From Chryseobacterium sp. StRB126 (GTDB lineage: Bacteria > Bacteroidota > Bacteroidia > Flavobacteriales > Weeksellaceae), in contig NZ_AP014624.1 of the NCBI RefSeq assembly GCF_000829375.1, forward strand, positions 1,798,001 through 1,862,000: DNA of 64,000 nucleotides. The letters are read 5' to 3'. The notes beneath the pieces were generated by a model, which was not told the origin of the DNA, did no database searches, and saw only the letters and a program-made list of their open reading frames with translations. Below, piece by piece: positions 24,310 through 33,303 of the stretch. Numbering within the stretch: the first letter of the stretch is position 1; each line of letters opens with the position of its first letter. Position numbers and translations under genes: made by a program.

Positions 24310-25314
24310 TTGAAACCTACTATTTCCATTGTCGTTGCCATTTACAACCGAAAAGATGAACTTTTTGAGCTGCTGACCTCCCTTACCCAGCAGACAGATA
24401 AAGAGTTTGAGATCATTATCGTTGATGATGGATCAATCATCGATCTGAAACCTACAATTAAGAATTTTGAAGAGATTTTAGATATCAAATATTTTAGAAA
24501 AGATAATTCTGGCCCGGGGCTTACGAGAAACTATGGCGCAAAAAGAGCAGCCAACGAATGGCTGGTATTTGTTGACAGTGATGTGATTGTTGAAAAAGAT
24601 TATATCGAACATATTAAAAAAGATCTCCTGACGATTCCTTGTGATGCATTTGGCGGAGCAGATAAAGCCCACAAAGGTTTCAACCTGATGCAGAAAGCGA
24701 TTTCATATTCCATGACTTCTGTTTTTACCACTGGAGGAATCAGGGGAAGTAAGAAAGCGGTTTCAAAGTTTCAGCCCAGAAGTTTTAATATGGGTGTGAA
24801 AAAGGCTGTTTTTGAAAAAGTAGGTGGCTTTTCCGAAATGAGAATAGGAGAGGATCCGGATCTATCGATGACCCTTTGGGAAAACGGATTTACAACTGCA
24901 TTTTTTGATGATATTGCAGTATATCATAAACGTAGGGTAGACTTTGGAAAATTTTCGAAACAGGTGTATCAGTTTGGCTGTGCGAGACCCATTCTTAATC
25001 AGAGGCATCCTAATTATGTGAAAATATCCTTTGCGTTTCCTACCTTATTTATGTTAGGTTACATCATGGGATTTATTGAATATTTTATCATGGGAAAAGG
25101 ATTTATTCTTTCTTTCTACGGATTATATACTTTTCTGGTGTTCTTTCATGCATTGTTACTGACTAAAAATATCAGTATTGCCGGAATGGCGGTGATTTCT
25201 ACTTATATTCAGATGTTTTCTTACGGATATGGATTCCTGAAATCCTGGATTTTGCTGAATGTTTTGAGAATGAAGCCTGAGGATGCATTTCCAAATCACT
25301 ATCATAAGAAGTAA
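24310..25314 (+). CDS. Family 2 glycosyltransferase with C-terminal membrane segments
   Basis: A 334-residue GT-A enzyme that transfers a sugar from a nucleotide sugar. The N-terminal signature ISIVVAIYNRKDEL is followed by VDDGS (about residues 38-42) and the metal-binding DSDV (about 91-94). The ED pair of the acceptor site is in RIGEDPDLSM. Two or three hydrophobic segments from about residue 240 anchor it to the membrane. No ATG lies near; the TTG at 24310 gives the normal family N-terminus (MKPTISIV). It is not in a polysaccharide gene cluster, so the product is unknown. Confidence 0.88.
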   Translation: MKPTISIVVAIYNRKDELFELLTSLTQQTDKEFEIIIVDDGSIIDLKPTIKNFEEILDIKYFRKDNSGPGLTRNYGAKRAANEWLVFVDSDVIVEKDYIEHIKKDLLTIPCDAFGGADKAHKGFNLMQKAISYSMTSVFTTGGIRGSKKAVSKFQPRSFNMGVKKAVFEKVGGFSEMRIGEDPDLSMTLWENGFTTAFFDDIAVYHKRRVDFGKFSKQVYQFGCARPILNQRHPNYVKISFAFPTLFMLGYIMGFIEYFIMGKGFILSFYGLYTFLVFFHALLLTKNISIAGMAVISTYIQMFSYGYGFLKSWILLNVLRMKPEDAFPNHYHKK

Positions 25315-25530
25315 TGCTAATTTTTGTTATAATCTATAGGGTTTAATGCTTTTTTTTTTACCCAGATTGCGCAAATTTTGCAGATGCTTTTTCCGGCTAT
25401 TGGAATGGCCTCTATATGTTTTATTTTCTTGTTTTAAACGAAATATACCAAAATATATTCAATAGAAACTGGCTTTAGCCCGTTTACAGTAAAAATAAAT
25501 ATTGGCTTTAACCAAAACCTAATAAAAAAT
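25315..25530. other. Spacer with dispersed repeat words
   Basis: No ORF. It contains GATTGCGCAAATTTTGCAGAT near 25362 (written here in part: TTGCGCAAATTTTGCAG), an inverted GGCTTTAGCC near 25471, and at 25501-25527 a 27-nt sequence that recurs with four mismatches at 50556-50582. Both copies lie just outside a strong terminator. Confidence 0.4.
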
Positions 25531-25564
25531 AAAGCAGGCTGTTTCAAGTGAAACAGCCTGCTTT
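25531..25564. terminator. Terminator of the PLP enzyme gene
   Basis: AAAGCAGGCTGTTTC and GAAACAGCCTGCTTT form a perfect 15-bp stem around AAGT. It follows the stop of the minus-strand gene at 25578. Confidence 0.85.
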
Positions 25565-25577
25565 TGTACAATAAAAT

Positions 25578-26810
25578 TTAGGATATAGAGATGTTTTCAT
25601 GGTTAAGAACTTCTACTTTCAGCATGCATTCTTTCATTTTATGATAAGTTCTTTTAATGTCGTGGTCCAAACCGATAGAGAATCTGATCAATCCATCAGA
25701 AATACCAATTGAAGCACGCTCTTCTTCCGGAATTTCGGATGAAGTTGATTTTCCTGAGCAGGAGAACAGAGTTTTGTAGAACCCTAAACTCACGGCCAGA
25801 TAACCAAGGTTTTCTGTCTGCATCATTTCCATTAGTTCATTGGCTTTTTCTGTAGTTCCGGCATCCAGTGTTAATAGCCCTCCGAATCCGTACTCTTCAT
25901 CAATCATACTTTTCATGAGTTCATGATTCTTATGAGAAGGCAATCCCGGATAGGACACTTTTAAACCATCCTGCTCAAATCTTTCAGCAAGATACAGGGC
26001 ATTGTGGCTGTGTTGTTTTATTCTGATATGAAGGGTTCTCAGGTTTTTCAGAATGCTTGAGGCTCTTAAGCTGTCCATAGTAGGTCCCAGCAGCATACAT
26101 GCCCCGGAGTTTACATTTTTAGTATCATCAATAAATGGCTGAGTGCTGCAATATACACCACCAACAGTGTCGCTGCTTCCGTTGATGAATTTCGTTAAGC
26201 TGTGGATTACAACATCTGCTCCGTATAACTGAGGAGAGATAGAAAGCGGTGAAAATGTATTATCTACAATCAGTTTTAAATTATGTTTTTTACAGATTTC
26301 AGAAAGTTTTCTAAGATCTGCCACTTCAAGTAAAGGATTGCTTACGCTCTCACAGTAGATTACTTTTGTATCAGGAGTGATTGCGTTTTCGATAGACTCA
26401 AAATTATTGATGTCCACGAAAGTTGTTGCTACATTGAACTGGGGTAAAAAGTTTTTAAGGAAGGCATAGGTTCCCCCATAAATGGTTCTGCTGGAAATGA
26501 TATGGTCTCCACTTTTGCATATCTGCATCAAAACGGAAGTAATAGCTCCCATTCCGGATGCCGTAACGTTGGCTGATTCTGTATTTTCCATTTTTGCCAA
26601 AGCCTGAGCCAGATAAAGATTCATGGGTGATGAATGTCTGGAATATAGGTAGCATCCTTCCGCATTTCCTTCAAAGGTATCAAACATAGTCTTTGCAGAA
26701 AGGAAAGTATAGGTGGAACTATCAGAAATAGAAGGGTTTACACCCCCGAATTCGCCAAAATACTGAAGATCCTGGATCTCATTGGCTGCGTTAAAGTTTT
26801 CCATAAGCAT
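25578..26810 (-). CDS. Cys/Met metabolism PLP-dependent enzyme (methionine gamma-lyase-like)
   Basis: A 410-residue enzyme of the trans-sulfuration family. The Schiff-base lysine lies in HSLTKFINGSSDTVGG, and the SRHSSPMNLYLAQALAKME region and TIYGGTYAFL match the family's substrate and PLP phosphate sites. Members cleave or form C-S bonds: methionine gamma-lyase, cystathionine lyases or O-acetylhomoserine sulfhydrylase. Divergent pairing with an Lrp/AsnC regulator is usual for amino-acid catabolism and favours a degradative lyase. An internal ATG at 26804 is an equally good start. A strong terminator follows. Confidence 0.85.
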   Translation of the reverse strand: MLMENFNAANEIQDLQYFGEFGGVNPSISDSSTYTFLSAKTMFDTFEGNAEGCYLYSRHSSPMNLYLAQALAKMENTESANVTASGMGAITSVLMQICKSGDHIISSRTIYGGTYAFLKNFLPQFNVATTFVDINNFESIENAITPDTKVIYCESVSNPLLEVADLRKLSEICKKHNLKLIVDNTFSPLSISPQLYGADVVIHSLTKFINGSSDTVGGVYCSTQPFIDDTKNVNSGACMLLGPTMDSLRASSILKNLRTLHIRIKQHSHNALYLAERFEQDGLKVSYPGLPSHKNHELMKSMIDEEYGFGGLLTLDAGTTEKANELMEMMQTENLGYLAVSLGFYKTLFSCSGKSTSSEIPEEERASIGISDGLIRFSIGLDHDIKRTYHKMKECMLKVEVLNHENISIS

Positions 26811-26897
26811 TGTTTTTATTTTACCAGCCTAATTTGCGCTATTTTCCTAATTATTACAACATAAAATTGAATTTATAGAATATAAAACTGTGAAATA

Positions 26898-26930
26898 TTG
26901 TTTATTTAGAAAATATAATTGCTATCTTCG
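26898..26930 (+). promoter_or_regulatory. Probable promoter of the Lrp gene
   Basis: TTG (26898-26900), 22 nt, TATCTTCG (26923-26930); one mismatch to the -7 consensus. Confidence 0.4.
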
Positions 26931-26946
26931 GAAATATTAAATTTCC
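26930..26946. promoter_or_regulatory. Palindrome in the divergent spacer, candidate Lrp operator
   Basis: GGAAAT-N5-ATTTCC, a perfect 6-bp inverted repeat with an A/T centre, at the predicted transcript start of the Lrp gene. Size and AT-rich centre fit Lrp/AsnC operators. Binding is inferred. Confidence 0.4.
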
Positions 26947-26961
26947 ACCAAAAATTTATCT

Positions 26962-27420
26962 ATGGAACTTGACGATATTGATAAAAAACTGCTACTGTTT
27001 TTGCAGGAAGATTGTAAGCAAACCACCAAAGAGCTCTCCGGCAAGCTTGGATTATCAGTTACTGCTGTTTATGAGCGGGTAAAAAAGTTGGAAAATGCAG
27101 GTGTGATTTCTAAATATGTTGCTTTGTTGGACAGAAAAAAGGTGAAACGAGAGTTTATCGTTTTATGCCATGTGAAATTAACACAACATAAGAAAGAATT
27201 TGTTCTGCAGTTTGAAAAAGAAGTGATGAATCTTCAGGAAGTAACCGAATGCTTCCATGTAAGTGGAGACTACGATTATATTCTTAAAATAGGAGTAAGA
27301 GATATGGGAGACTATCGGAATTTTATGCTGACGAAGCTTACGACACTTCAACACATCGCAAGCACGCACAGCTCATTTATGATTTCTGAAGTAAAAAATA
27401 CAACAGCAATTGTTTTGTAA
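26962..27420 (+). CDS. Lrp/AsnC family transcriptional regulator
   Basis: A 152-residue regulator. The N-terminal helix-turn-helix is ELDDIDKKLLLFLQEDC then TKELSGKLGLSVTAVYERVKKLE (about residues 20-42, given as SGKLGLSVTAVYERVKKLE). The C-terminal RAM domain (about 65-150) binds small molecules such as amino acids; it carries the GDYDYILKIG strand. It is divergent from the PLP enzyme gene and probably controls it and itself through the palindrome in the 151-nt spacer. Confidence 0.9.
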   Translation: MELDDIDKKLLLFLQEDCKQTTKELSGKLGLSVTAVYERVKKLENAGVISKYVALLDRKKVKREFIVLCHVKLTQHKKEFVLQFEKEVMNLQEVTECFHVSGDYDYILKIGVRDMGDYRNFMLTKLTTLQHIASTHSSFMISEVKNTTAIVL

Positions 27421-27447
27421 GAGATTTTATTCCTTAAGCTTTCTGTT

Positions 27448-27468
27448 ATTATTCATTACTCATCATTA
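27448..27468. repeat. Three heptamers ending at the bestrophin stop codon
   Basis: ATTATTC, ATTACTC and a third related 7-mer in tandem. The same two words occur at 147-174 in front of the first gene. The array ends with the minus-strand stop codon (27466-27468). Confidence 0.45.
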
Positions 27469-28497
27469 GACAAGGACTCCGTTTTTAGATGCAATTGGAT
27501 CAGGAAGATCTCTTTCTCCCATCATTTGAAGAAGATCAATTTCAATAGTTCGGCAGATGGAAAGCATGGGAACGTCAAACATTAGTCCTGCAAAAGGATT
27601 TTCTGAATAGTCTCCTACTAATTCCATAATAATATAGATCCATCCGATAATAATACAGAAAGGAATAGAGGTCCAGATTCCCCAATCTCCGAGCTTAGCA
27701 AACTCATTCACAAGTCCTAAGGGAAGGAGGGTAATGAAAAGGATATTAAAGACAAATGCTGTACTGGCAAACTGTCTTGGCGAAGGAAATTTTTTAATTC
27801 TTTCTGCCTGTCCCTGAAAACCATAAAACTCATTCAGACTGTTTTGTAGCTGGGTCTGATTGAAATCTGTGATGGCATTCATGTTTTTTAACTCATTAAT
27901 ATCTTTAGCCTGTTGTGAGATCAGGTAGGTCGCAAAATTTTTATATTCACTTTTCAACTCATATTCTTCTTCTGAAAGATATTTATGTAAGAAAATAGGA
28001 GCTCTTCCGTAATCTGGAAAACCTGCTTTAATCAATCTGTTTCTTCTGAGATTGATATTCCCGAATTTATTATTTTCACTACTGATATGCTCCCATTCTG
28101 CTGGTACCAAAAGTTGTTCACGAAATGTATAGAGCCATGCAATATGACGGTTAATGATCTTTTTCTTACGATCTTCAAGATCAAAAATACCTATTTCTTC
28201 ATTTTTAGTATCAAAAGCCTGTACCATGGAAGCAAATGAACGGCTAGAGTTTACAATTCCGCCCCATATTTTCCTGGCTTCCCAAAGCCGGTCATAAGCT
28301 TGGTTATTTTTAAAACCTACTAAGAAGGCTTCTGCAGTACCAATCAATGCTACGGGAACCCATGGGATGGTCATCCAGTGCCAGTTAAAGAAATAGAAAA
28401 AGACAGCAATCAGAGTGCACCAGATAGAGATTAAGATAAGATGTATACCGGATAGATTGAGAACCTGTTTATAATTGACGTATTTTGTAGTGATCAT
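27466..28497 (-). CDS. Bestrophin family ion channel
   Basis: A 343-residue membrane protein of the bestrophin (UPF0187) family, which forms pentameric anion or cation channels. Hydrophobic segments lie in the first third (LILISIWCTLIAVFFYF and WVPVALIGTAEAFLVGF) and near the C-terminal third (FVFNILFITLLPLGLV, IPFCIIIGWIYIIMELV). NQAYDRLWEARKIWGGIVN is the family's conserved cytoplasmic motif, and the GDYSENPFAG motif follows the last segment. The frame extends 14 codons further upstream, but the ATG at 28497 gives the family N-terminus (MITTKYVNYKQVL). Regulation and ion selectivity are not evident. Confidence 0.88.
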   Translation of the reverse strand: MITTKYVNYKQVLNLSGIHLILISIWCTLIAVFFYFFNWHWMTIPWVPVALIGTAEAFLVGFKNNQAYDRLWEARKIWGGIVNSSRSFASMVQAFDTKNEEIGIFDLEDRKKKIINRHIAWLYTFREQLLVPAEWEHISSENNKFGNINLRRNRLIKAGFPDYGRAPIFLHKYLSEEEYELKSEYKNFATYLISQQAKDINELKNMNAITDFNQTQLQNSLNEFYGFQGQAERIKKFPSPRQFASTAFVFNILFITLLPLGLVNEFAKLGDWGIWTSIPFCIIIGWIYIIMELVGDYSENPFAGLMFDVPMLSICRTIEIDLLQMMGERDLPDPIASKNGVLV

Positions 28498-28664
28498 AAA
28501 GAAAATTGTGTTTTTGTGTGCAGGCAAAATAAATACCAAACTTTAGGATGGGTTATCAGATAATGTCTGTTATAAATTCATGTTTTGGTTTTATTTAAGG
28601 GATAATGTTCTAAAATTGAGTTTGATAATATTAAATAAAAGTAATGAAAAAAAAGCATAAAAAA

Positions 28665-28686
28665 ACCTCTAAATAATTGTAGAGGT
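28665..28686 (-). terminator. Terminator of the E1 gene
   Basis: ACCTCTA and TAGAGGT pair around an 8-nt loop, with T runs on the minus-strand side. Confidence 0.75.
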
Positions 28687-28702
28687 CTCATTTTATATTG
28701 AT

Positions 28703-30775
28703 TTAATATTGTAATATTTCTTTGATCTTCTTGGAAAGCTTTTCCGCATTTGGAAGCATCTCTTTTTCCAGTATCAGATTGATAGGAACTGCCGGAACAT
28801 CCAAGGCTCCCATGGTTTCTACCGGAGCATCCAGATATTTAAAGCAATTCTTAGAAATTCTGTGTGCGAATGCTTCTGCAAAGGAGTTGTTAAGTTGCTC
28901 TTCTGTCAAAACAATACATTTTCCATGAACTTTGACTCTTTCAAACACCAATTCTTCATCCAAAGGTATGATGGTTCTTAAGTCTATCACTTCAACTTTT
29001 CCGTTAAAGCTCTTAGCCGCTTCTTTTGCCCAGTAAACCCCCATTCCATAAGTTACAACTAATAAGGTTCTTCCTTTTTCTGTTTCATCTTTATTAGCTT
29101 CTATGATGATTTTTCCCTTTCCGAATGGCAAAATATAATCTTCAGCAGGTTCAATGGTCTTCGCATCTTCAGTTCCCGGAACTTTGCTCCAGTATAATCC
29201 TTTATGTTCAAGCATAACCACTGGGTTTGGATCATAGTAAGCAGCTTTTAAAAGACCTTTAAAGTCTGCAGCATTACTTGGGTATGCTATTTTGATACCT
29301 TTAATATTAGCCAGAATACTTTCAACACTTCCACTATGGTAAGGTCCACCGCCACCATAAGCTCCGATAGGAACACGGATGATGTTGCTTACAGGGAATT
29401 TTCCACCGCTTAAATAGTTTGATTTTGAAATTTCTGTAATTAATTGGTTGATTCCAGGATAAATATAATCCGCAAACTGAACTTCAACGATCGGTTTCAG
29501 GCCTACAGCACTCATTCCGGCTGTAGAACCAATAATATAGGCTTCCTGAATGGCTGTGTTGAAAACCCTCTTGCTTCCAAACTTTTTTCCAAGAGTTACT
29601 GTTTCACGGAAAACTCCGCCAATTCTTTCACCCACATCCTGTCCATAAAGAAGAGCTTCAGGATGTTTCCACATCAATTCCTGTATCGCATGAATGGCAG
29701 CATCTACCATCACAATCTTTTCTCCGTTAGCAGGTTCACGGGTTCCAATCTCCTCAGTAATTGGAGTAGGAGCAAATACGTGCTGCATTACGGTTTCAGG
29801 TTTTGGGTCTTCTGCATTTTTAGCTTTTTCAAAAGCTTCTTCAGCTTCAAGGCGCGTCTTTTTTGTAATTTGTTTTAAAAGATCCTCGTCTGCGCCTGTT
29901 TCCAGTAATTGTTTTCTAAGGATTTCTCCCGGATCTTTAGCTCTATGTTTTGTTAAATCTTCTTCATCTCTATAGAATTCTCTTCTTACTCCTGAAGTAT
30001 GGTGTCCGATCAGTACTGTTTTTGCGCACACAACCAAAGGTTTTCTTTCAGTTCGTACAAAGTCAACAGCCTTTTTCATGGCTTCGAAACTTTCCACGAA
30101 ATCAGTTCCGTCAACTCTCATTCTGCTTAATCCAGTAAATCCAGCTACAAAATCGTAAGCATCACATGTTCTGGCTTCTTCTTTCGTTACTGAGATTCCC
30201 CATTCATTATCCTGAACAAGAAAAATGATTGGAAGTTGATGCAATGCTGCAAATTGCAATGCTTCACTTACCTCACCTTCTGTTACAGAATTGTCACCAA
30301 GACTACATACCACTACAGGATTGTTTTCAAACTGTTGAAGATCAAAATCCTGGATATATTTTATTCCTTGGGCAACACCGGTTGTAGGAATAGTCTGCAT
30401 TCCTGTTGCAGAACTTTGGTGAATAATCTTAGGTTTGTCTTCATCTCTGCTTGAGGGGTGGGAGTAATAGGATCTACCTCCTGAAAAAGGATCATCAGCT
30501 TTAGCCAGTAATTGAAGCATCAATTGATAAGGTTCAAAACCAATACCCAGAAGAATGCTTTCATCTCTGTAATAAGGAGAAACCCAGTCTTCTTTTTTTA
30601 ATTGATAGGCGGTTGCTAATTGGATGGCTTCGTGGCCTCTTGAAGTACTATGAACGTATTTACAGATGTTTCTGTTTTCCTCATAAATGTCGGCCATTGC
30701 CTTAGCAAGCATCATATGATTGTACGCTTTAAGTAAAATATCCTGAGAAACTTTTTCGTGAAGTGTATTTTCCAT
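28703..30775 (-). CDS. Fused E1 (alpha plus beta) of a 2-oxoacid dehydrogenase complex
   Basis: A 690-residue thiamine-diphosphate enzyme in which the alpha and beta subunits of the branched-chain type E1 are joined. The alpha half (to about residue 330) has the TPP motif GDNSVTEGEVSEALQFAA, extending to DNEWGIS. The beta half starts about residue 350 (EKIVMVDAAIHAIQELM) and has GQDVGERIGGVF and the C-terminal transketolase domain. It decarboxylates 2-oxoacids (branched-chain or pyruvate) and passes the acyl group to lipoyl E2, which is not in this window. The fusion is common in Bacteroidota. I choose the ATG at 30775 because a -7 element at 30782-30789 overlaps the earlier candidate. Confidence 0.92.
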   Translation of the reverse strand: MENTLHEKVSQDILLKAYNHMMLAKAMADIYEENRNICKYVHSTSRGHEAIQLATAYQLKKEDWVSPYYRDESILLGIGFEPYQLMLQLLAKADDPFSGGRSYYSHPSSRDEDKPKIIHQSSATGMQTIPTTGVAQGIKYIQDFDLQQFENNPVVVCSLGDNSVTEGEVSEALQFAALHQLPIIFLVQDNEWGISVTKEEARTCDAYDFVAGFTGLSRMRVDGTDFVESFEAMKKAVDFVRTERKPLVVCAKTVLIGHHTSGVRREFYRDEEDLTKHRAKDPGEILRKQLLETGADEDLLKQITKKTRLEAEEAFEKAKNAEDPKPETVMQHVFAPTPITEEIGTREPANGEKIVMVDAAIHAIQELMWKHPEALLYGQDVGERIGGVFRETVTLGKKFGSKRVFNTAIQEAYIIGSTAGMSAVGLKPIVEVQFADYIYPGINQLITEISKSNYLSGGKFPVSNIIRVPIGAYGGGGPYHSGSVESILANIKGIKIAYPSNAADFKGLLKAAYYDPNPVVMLEHKGLYWSKVPGTEDAKTIEPAEDYILPFGKGKIIIEANKDETEKGRTLLVVTYGMGVYWAKEAAKSFNGKVEVIDLRTIIPLDEELVFERVKVHGKCIVLTEEQLNNSFAEAFAHRISKNCFKYLDAPVETMGALDVPAVPINLILEKEMLPNAEKLSKKIKEILQY

Positions 30776-30781
30776 AGGAAG

Positions 30782-30789
30782 CAAATATA
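30782..30789 (-). promoter_or_regulatory. -7 element directly before the E1 gene
   Basis: TATATTTG on the minus strand ends 6 nt before the ATG at 30775. It implies a leaderless or nearly leaderless mRNA. No -33 TTG at normal distance. Confidence 0.4.
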
Positions 30790-30800
30790 TATAAAAAAAA

Positions 30801-30828
30801 CAAAATACTAACAGTTGTTAGTATTTTG
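30801..30828 (-). terminator. Terminator of the first S8 protease gene
   Basis: CAAAATACTAAC and GTTAGTATTTTG form a perfect 12-bp stem around AGTT, with T runs beyond on the minus strand. Confidence 0.82.
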
Positions 30829-30851
30829 CAAAAAAAATATGAATTTGTTGA

Positions 30852-32993
30852 TTATTCCTTAATGATTTTTTTAGAAATAACATCATTGTCGGTTTTTACT
30901 TCAATGATGTAAATTCCTTTTGTATGAGCCGATAAATCAACTACTTCCTTGTCACTGTTGATGGTGCCGTTTTGTAATTTTTTACCGGACAAATCATAAA
31001 TTGTGAAGGTAGATTTTTTAGGTGCTTTCAGGATGTTTATTACATCTTTTGTAACGGAAGGAGCAACAGCTAGATTGCTTAAAACTCCCGCTTTAGACTC
31101 TTTGGTTCCTAGTACTTCACTATGCCCTGTTACAATGATAGAATAATTTTGAGGAGCATTAGCACCTGTATTGTTTTTCAGGGTTCCTTTATTATTAATG
31201 ACGATCTTATAATTTCTTCCGGCTACCGGAGCGTCTACAATTACCTGTTCAACATTGTCCACTGTATTATCTCCTTTTAACGCAGTCATAGGATTGTTGT
31301 AATCAAGTCTCCATGGAAGATAGGTGGTGTTGTCTGTGGTGTCAACAATTCTTAAATCCAAATCATTAACTAACTTAGATGTTCTATTGTTGTGAACATT
31401 CACCCACTGGCTTGTAAAGTTTGTGAATTCAGGGTCTGTCCATGAAATAGTTACTTTTAATGGTTCACTCCCGGATGCTTTAACTGTCTTAGTATTAGGG
31501 ATTTCGTTGTTTAATGTTTCATCGTTGAAAATAACAGTATTGTTAGATTTTCCTACAAGCAATTCTGCACCTTTTTTAGCATTAATAAATCCCCACCCAA
31601 AATGTGGATCAGGGCCTGGGTTTCCTGCTTCTAAAGCAGAATGGATCATGAGTGTTTTTGCAGAAGCTGCATTTAAAAGATTTCCAGAAAATAATTGTTT
31701 GTTAATCTGTGTCCATAATCCAATAATCCCTGTAACAACAGGTGCTGAATAAGAAGTGCCATTACCTACCGTAAGGCTCTGGCTTCCCGTTGTGTTATTC
31801 TCTGAACTGGCACTTGCTACAGATGTTCCTACAGCACTAATATCAGGTTTTATACCACCATCATCTCTTGGTCCGGCACTACTATAAGAAGAATGAATAA
31901 CGTCTGTTGAGGATGTATATCTTCCTTCATTAGTTGTAATTCTGTTAGTGGCTCCTACTACAATAATGTTTTTTGCCAAAGAGCCAATACCAATACAGTC
32001 ATATCCTTGGGAGCAGTTGTTGGGAGGTAATGTATCTGTTGATGCAAATTCTACCAGATTTCCATTATCATCTTCATAATATTTTTTATAAGTACTGGTA
32101 GCTGTGCTTGGGCCATCTCCGTAAGAGTTTCCTGAAGATTTTACGATGATATATGAGGGATTATTGTAAACAATTTGATCATAATCCCTGTCATTATTAT
32201 GATAAGTACCTTGTGCATCATAAGAAGTATTTGGGCTGGTAAAAGCGCTATTCCATATCCAAGCAGCTGCTCCATTGACTGCTCCTTCACTCCAACCGTA
32301 ATTAGCTCCATACGAATGATTGGAAATATTAGGCTGTGCTTTAATTATTTTTTGAAAAACAGTGCTTGGGCTTGTCTCACCAGGTAATGTTGTTTGTAAG
32401 AAAGCATAAGCGTCTATAGTTGAATTAGGAGCAATGCCTTTGAAATTTACAGCTCTGGTGGTACCATTATTAAGGGTGACAGTATAAGGGTAATTTCTGG
32501 CTCCAATAAAGCCGGCAACAGATGTTGCGTGATCTCCATATATAAGAGTGGTAGCTTCTTTATTACTTATTCTGCCTGTAGCATTGTTGAAAAATACGTG
32601 ACCATCAAATACTCTTCCTGGAGTACCAGAAATAGAGCTTCCGTCAAAAATAGTAAACTTAATACCTTCACCATTAAATGAACCTGTTAAGCCGCTAATC
32701 GTACCTCCTTGTAAATAGTCGGAATTAGAATTCATAATCTGGTCCTGATCATAGGCCTTATAGAAATAAGGTTTGTTTTCAATAAATCCGGCTAAACTAA
32801 TTCTTTGCTTTTCAATTTCTTTTAAATCTTCCGGATTTCTGTCTTGTCCATAGCGCTTGGTTATGTAAGCATCAAACTTTTTACTGTTTTCAATTCTCTG
32901 GTTTTCAAATTTTCTTTCCAGTATTTCATTATTTTTTTGTGCATTTGTTAACGAAATAATCAAAGTGCTGATCGAAATAAAGATTTTCTTCAT
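30852..32993 (-). CDS. S8 family serine protease with T9SS sorting domain (copy 1)
   Basis: A 713-residue secreted subtilase. A signal peptide (MKKIFISISTLIISLTNAQ) leads into a short propeptide-like stretch. The triad is Asp117 (IFDGSS), His155 (GDHATSVAG) and Ser414 (NGTSYSAP), with oxyanion Asn in KSSGNSYG. A P/jelly-roll-like domain (about 490-620) follows. The last 70 residues are a T9SS type A sorting domain (APKKSTFTIYDLSGKKLQ, then GIYIIEVKTDNDVISKKIIKE in part), so it is exported by the type IX system to the surface or medium. It is a tandem paralog of the next gene, with the same domain order. TATATTTG at 33031-33038 is the likely -7 element. Confidence 0.9.
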   Translation of the reverse strand: MKKIFISISTLIISLTNAQKNNEILERKFENQRIENSKKFDAYITKRYGQDRNPEDLKEIEKQRISLAGFIENKPYFYKAYDQDQIMNSNSDYLQGGTISGLTGSFNGEGIKFTIFDGSSISGTPGRVFDGHVFFNNATGRISNKEATTLIYGDHATSVAGFIGARNYPYTVTLNNGTTRAVNFKGIAPNSTIDAYAFLQTTLPGETSPSTVFQKIIKAQPNISNHSYGANYGWSEGAVNGAAAWIWNSAFTSPNTSYDAQGTYHNNDRDYDQIVYNNPSYIIVKSSGNSYGDGPSTATSTYKKYYEDDNGNLVEFASTDTLPPNNCSQGYDCIGIGSLAKNIIVVGATNRITTNEGRYTSSTDVIHSSYSSAGPRDDGGIKPDISAVGTSVASASSENNTTGSQSLTVGNGTSYSAPVVTGIIGLWTQINKQLFSGNLLNAASAKTLMIHSALEAGNPGPDPHFGWGFINAKKGAELLVGKSNNTVIFNDETLNNEIPNTKTVKASGSEPLKVTISWTDPEFTNFTSQWVNVHNNRTSKLVNDLDLRIVDTTDNTTYLPWRLDYNNPMTALKGDNTVDNVEQVIVDAPVAGRNYKIVINNKGTLKNNTGANAPQNYSIIVTGHSEVLGTKESKAGVLSNLAVAPSVTKDVINILKAPKKSTFTIYDLSGKKLQNGTINSDKEVVDLSAHTKGIYIIEVKTDNDVISKKIIKE

Positions 32994-33030
32994 AATATTT
33001 GATAAATGTTTAAAGGTTGTTGTGCTTTTT

Positions 33031-33038
33031 CAAATATA
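33031..33038 (-). promoter_or_regulatory. -7 element of S8 protease copy 1
   Basis: TATATTTGAA on the minus strand, 37 nt before the ATG. The same sequence lies 34 nt before the ATG of copy 2. The remaining spacer 33040-33250 is AT-rich with no ORF seen. Confidence 0.45.
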
Positions 33039-33252
33039 TGAATGTTGTATTTTATTTCCTTTTTTAGTGTTTGTAATTTTATTTTTTACATTGTTTATTA
33101 GATTTTATTTTGTTTTTGATTTAAAAATTTAAATTATTTTTAATTTTTCTAGTTTTATTTTCGTTCAGGTTGAGACAGGGTATAGGTGTAAGGTAACTAA
33201 TTGAATATGAATTCTAATGAAAAAGAATATGAGGTCTAGTAAAAAATAAAAA

Positions 33253-33278
33253 AGGATACCGACATCTGTCAGTATCCT
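33253..33278 (-). terminator. Terminator of S8 protease copy 2
   Basis: AGGATAC-C-GACA and TGTC-A-GTATCCT pair around TC; the minus-strand side continues into T runs. Confidence 0.75.
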
Positions 33279-33303
33279 CTATAAATTTATATTGTGTAAG
33301 ATA

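Noticed and set aside
29444..29878. 144-residue plus-strand frame inside the E1 gene
   Set aside because: It is antisense to a strongly conserved enzyme and shows no domain.
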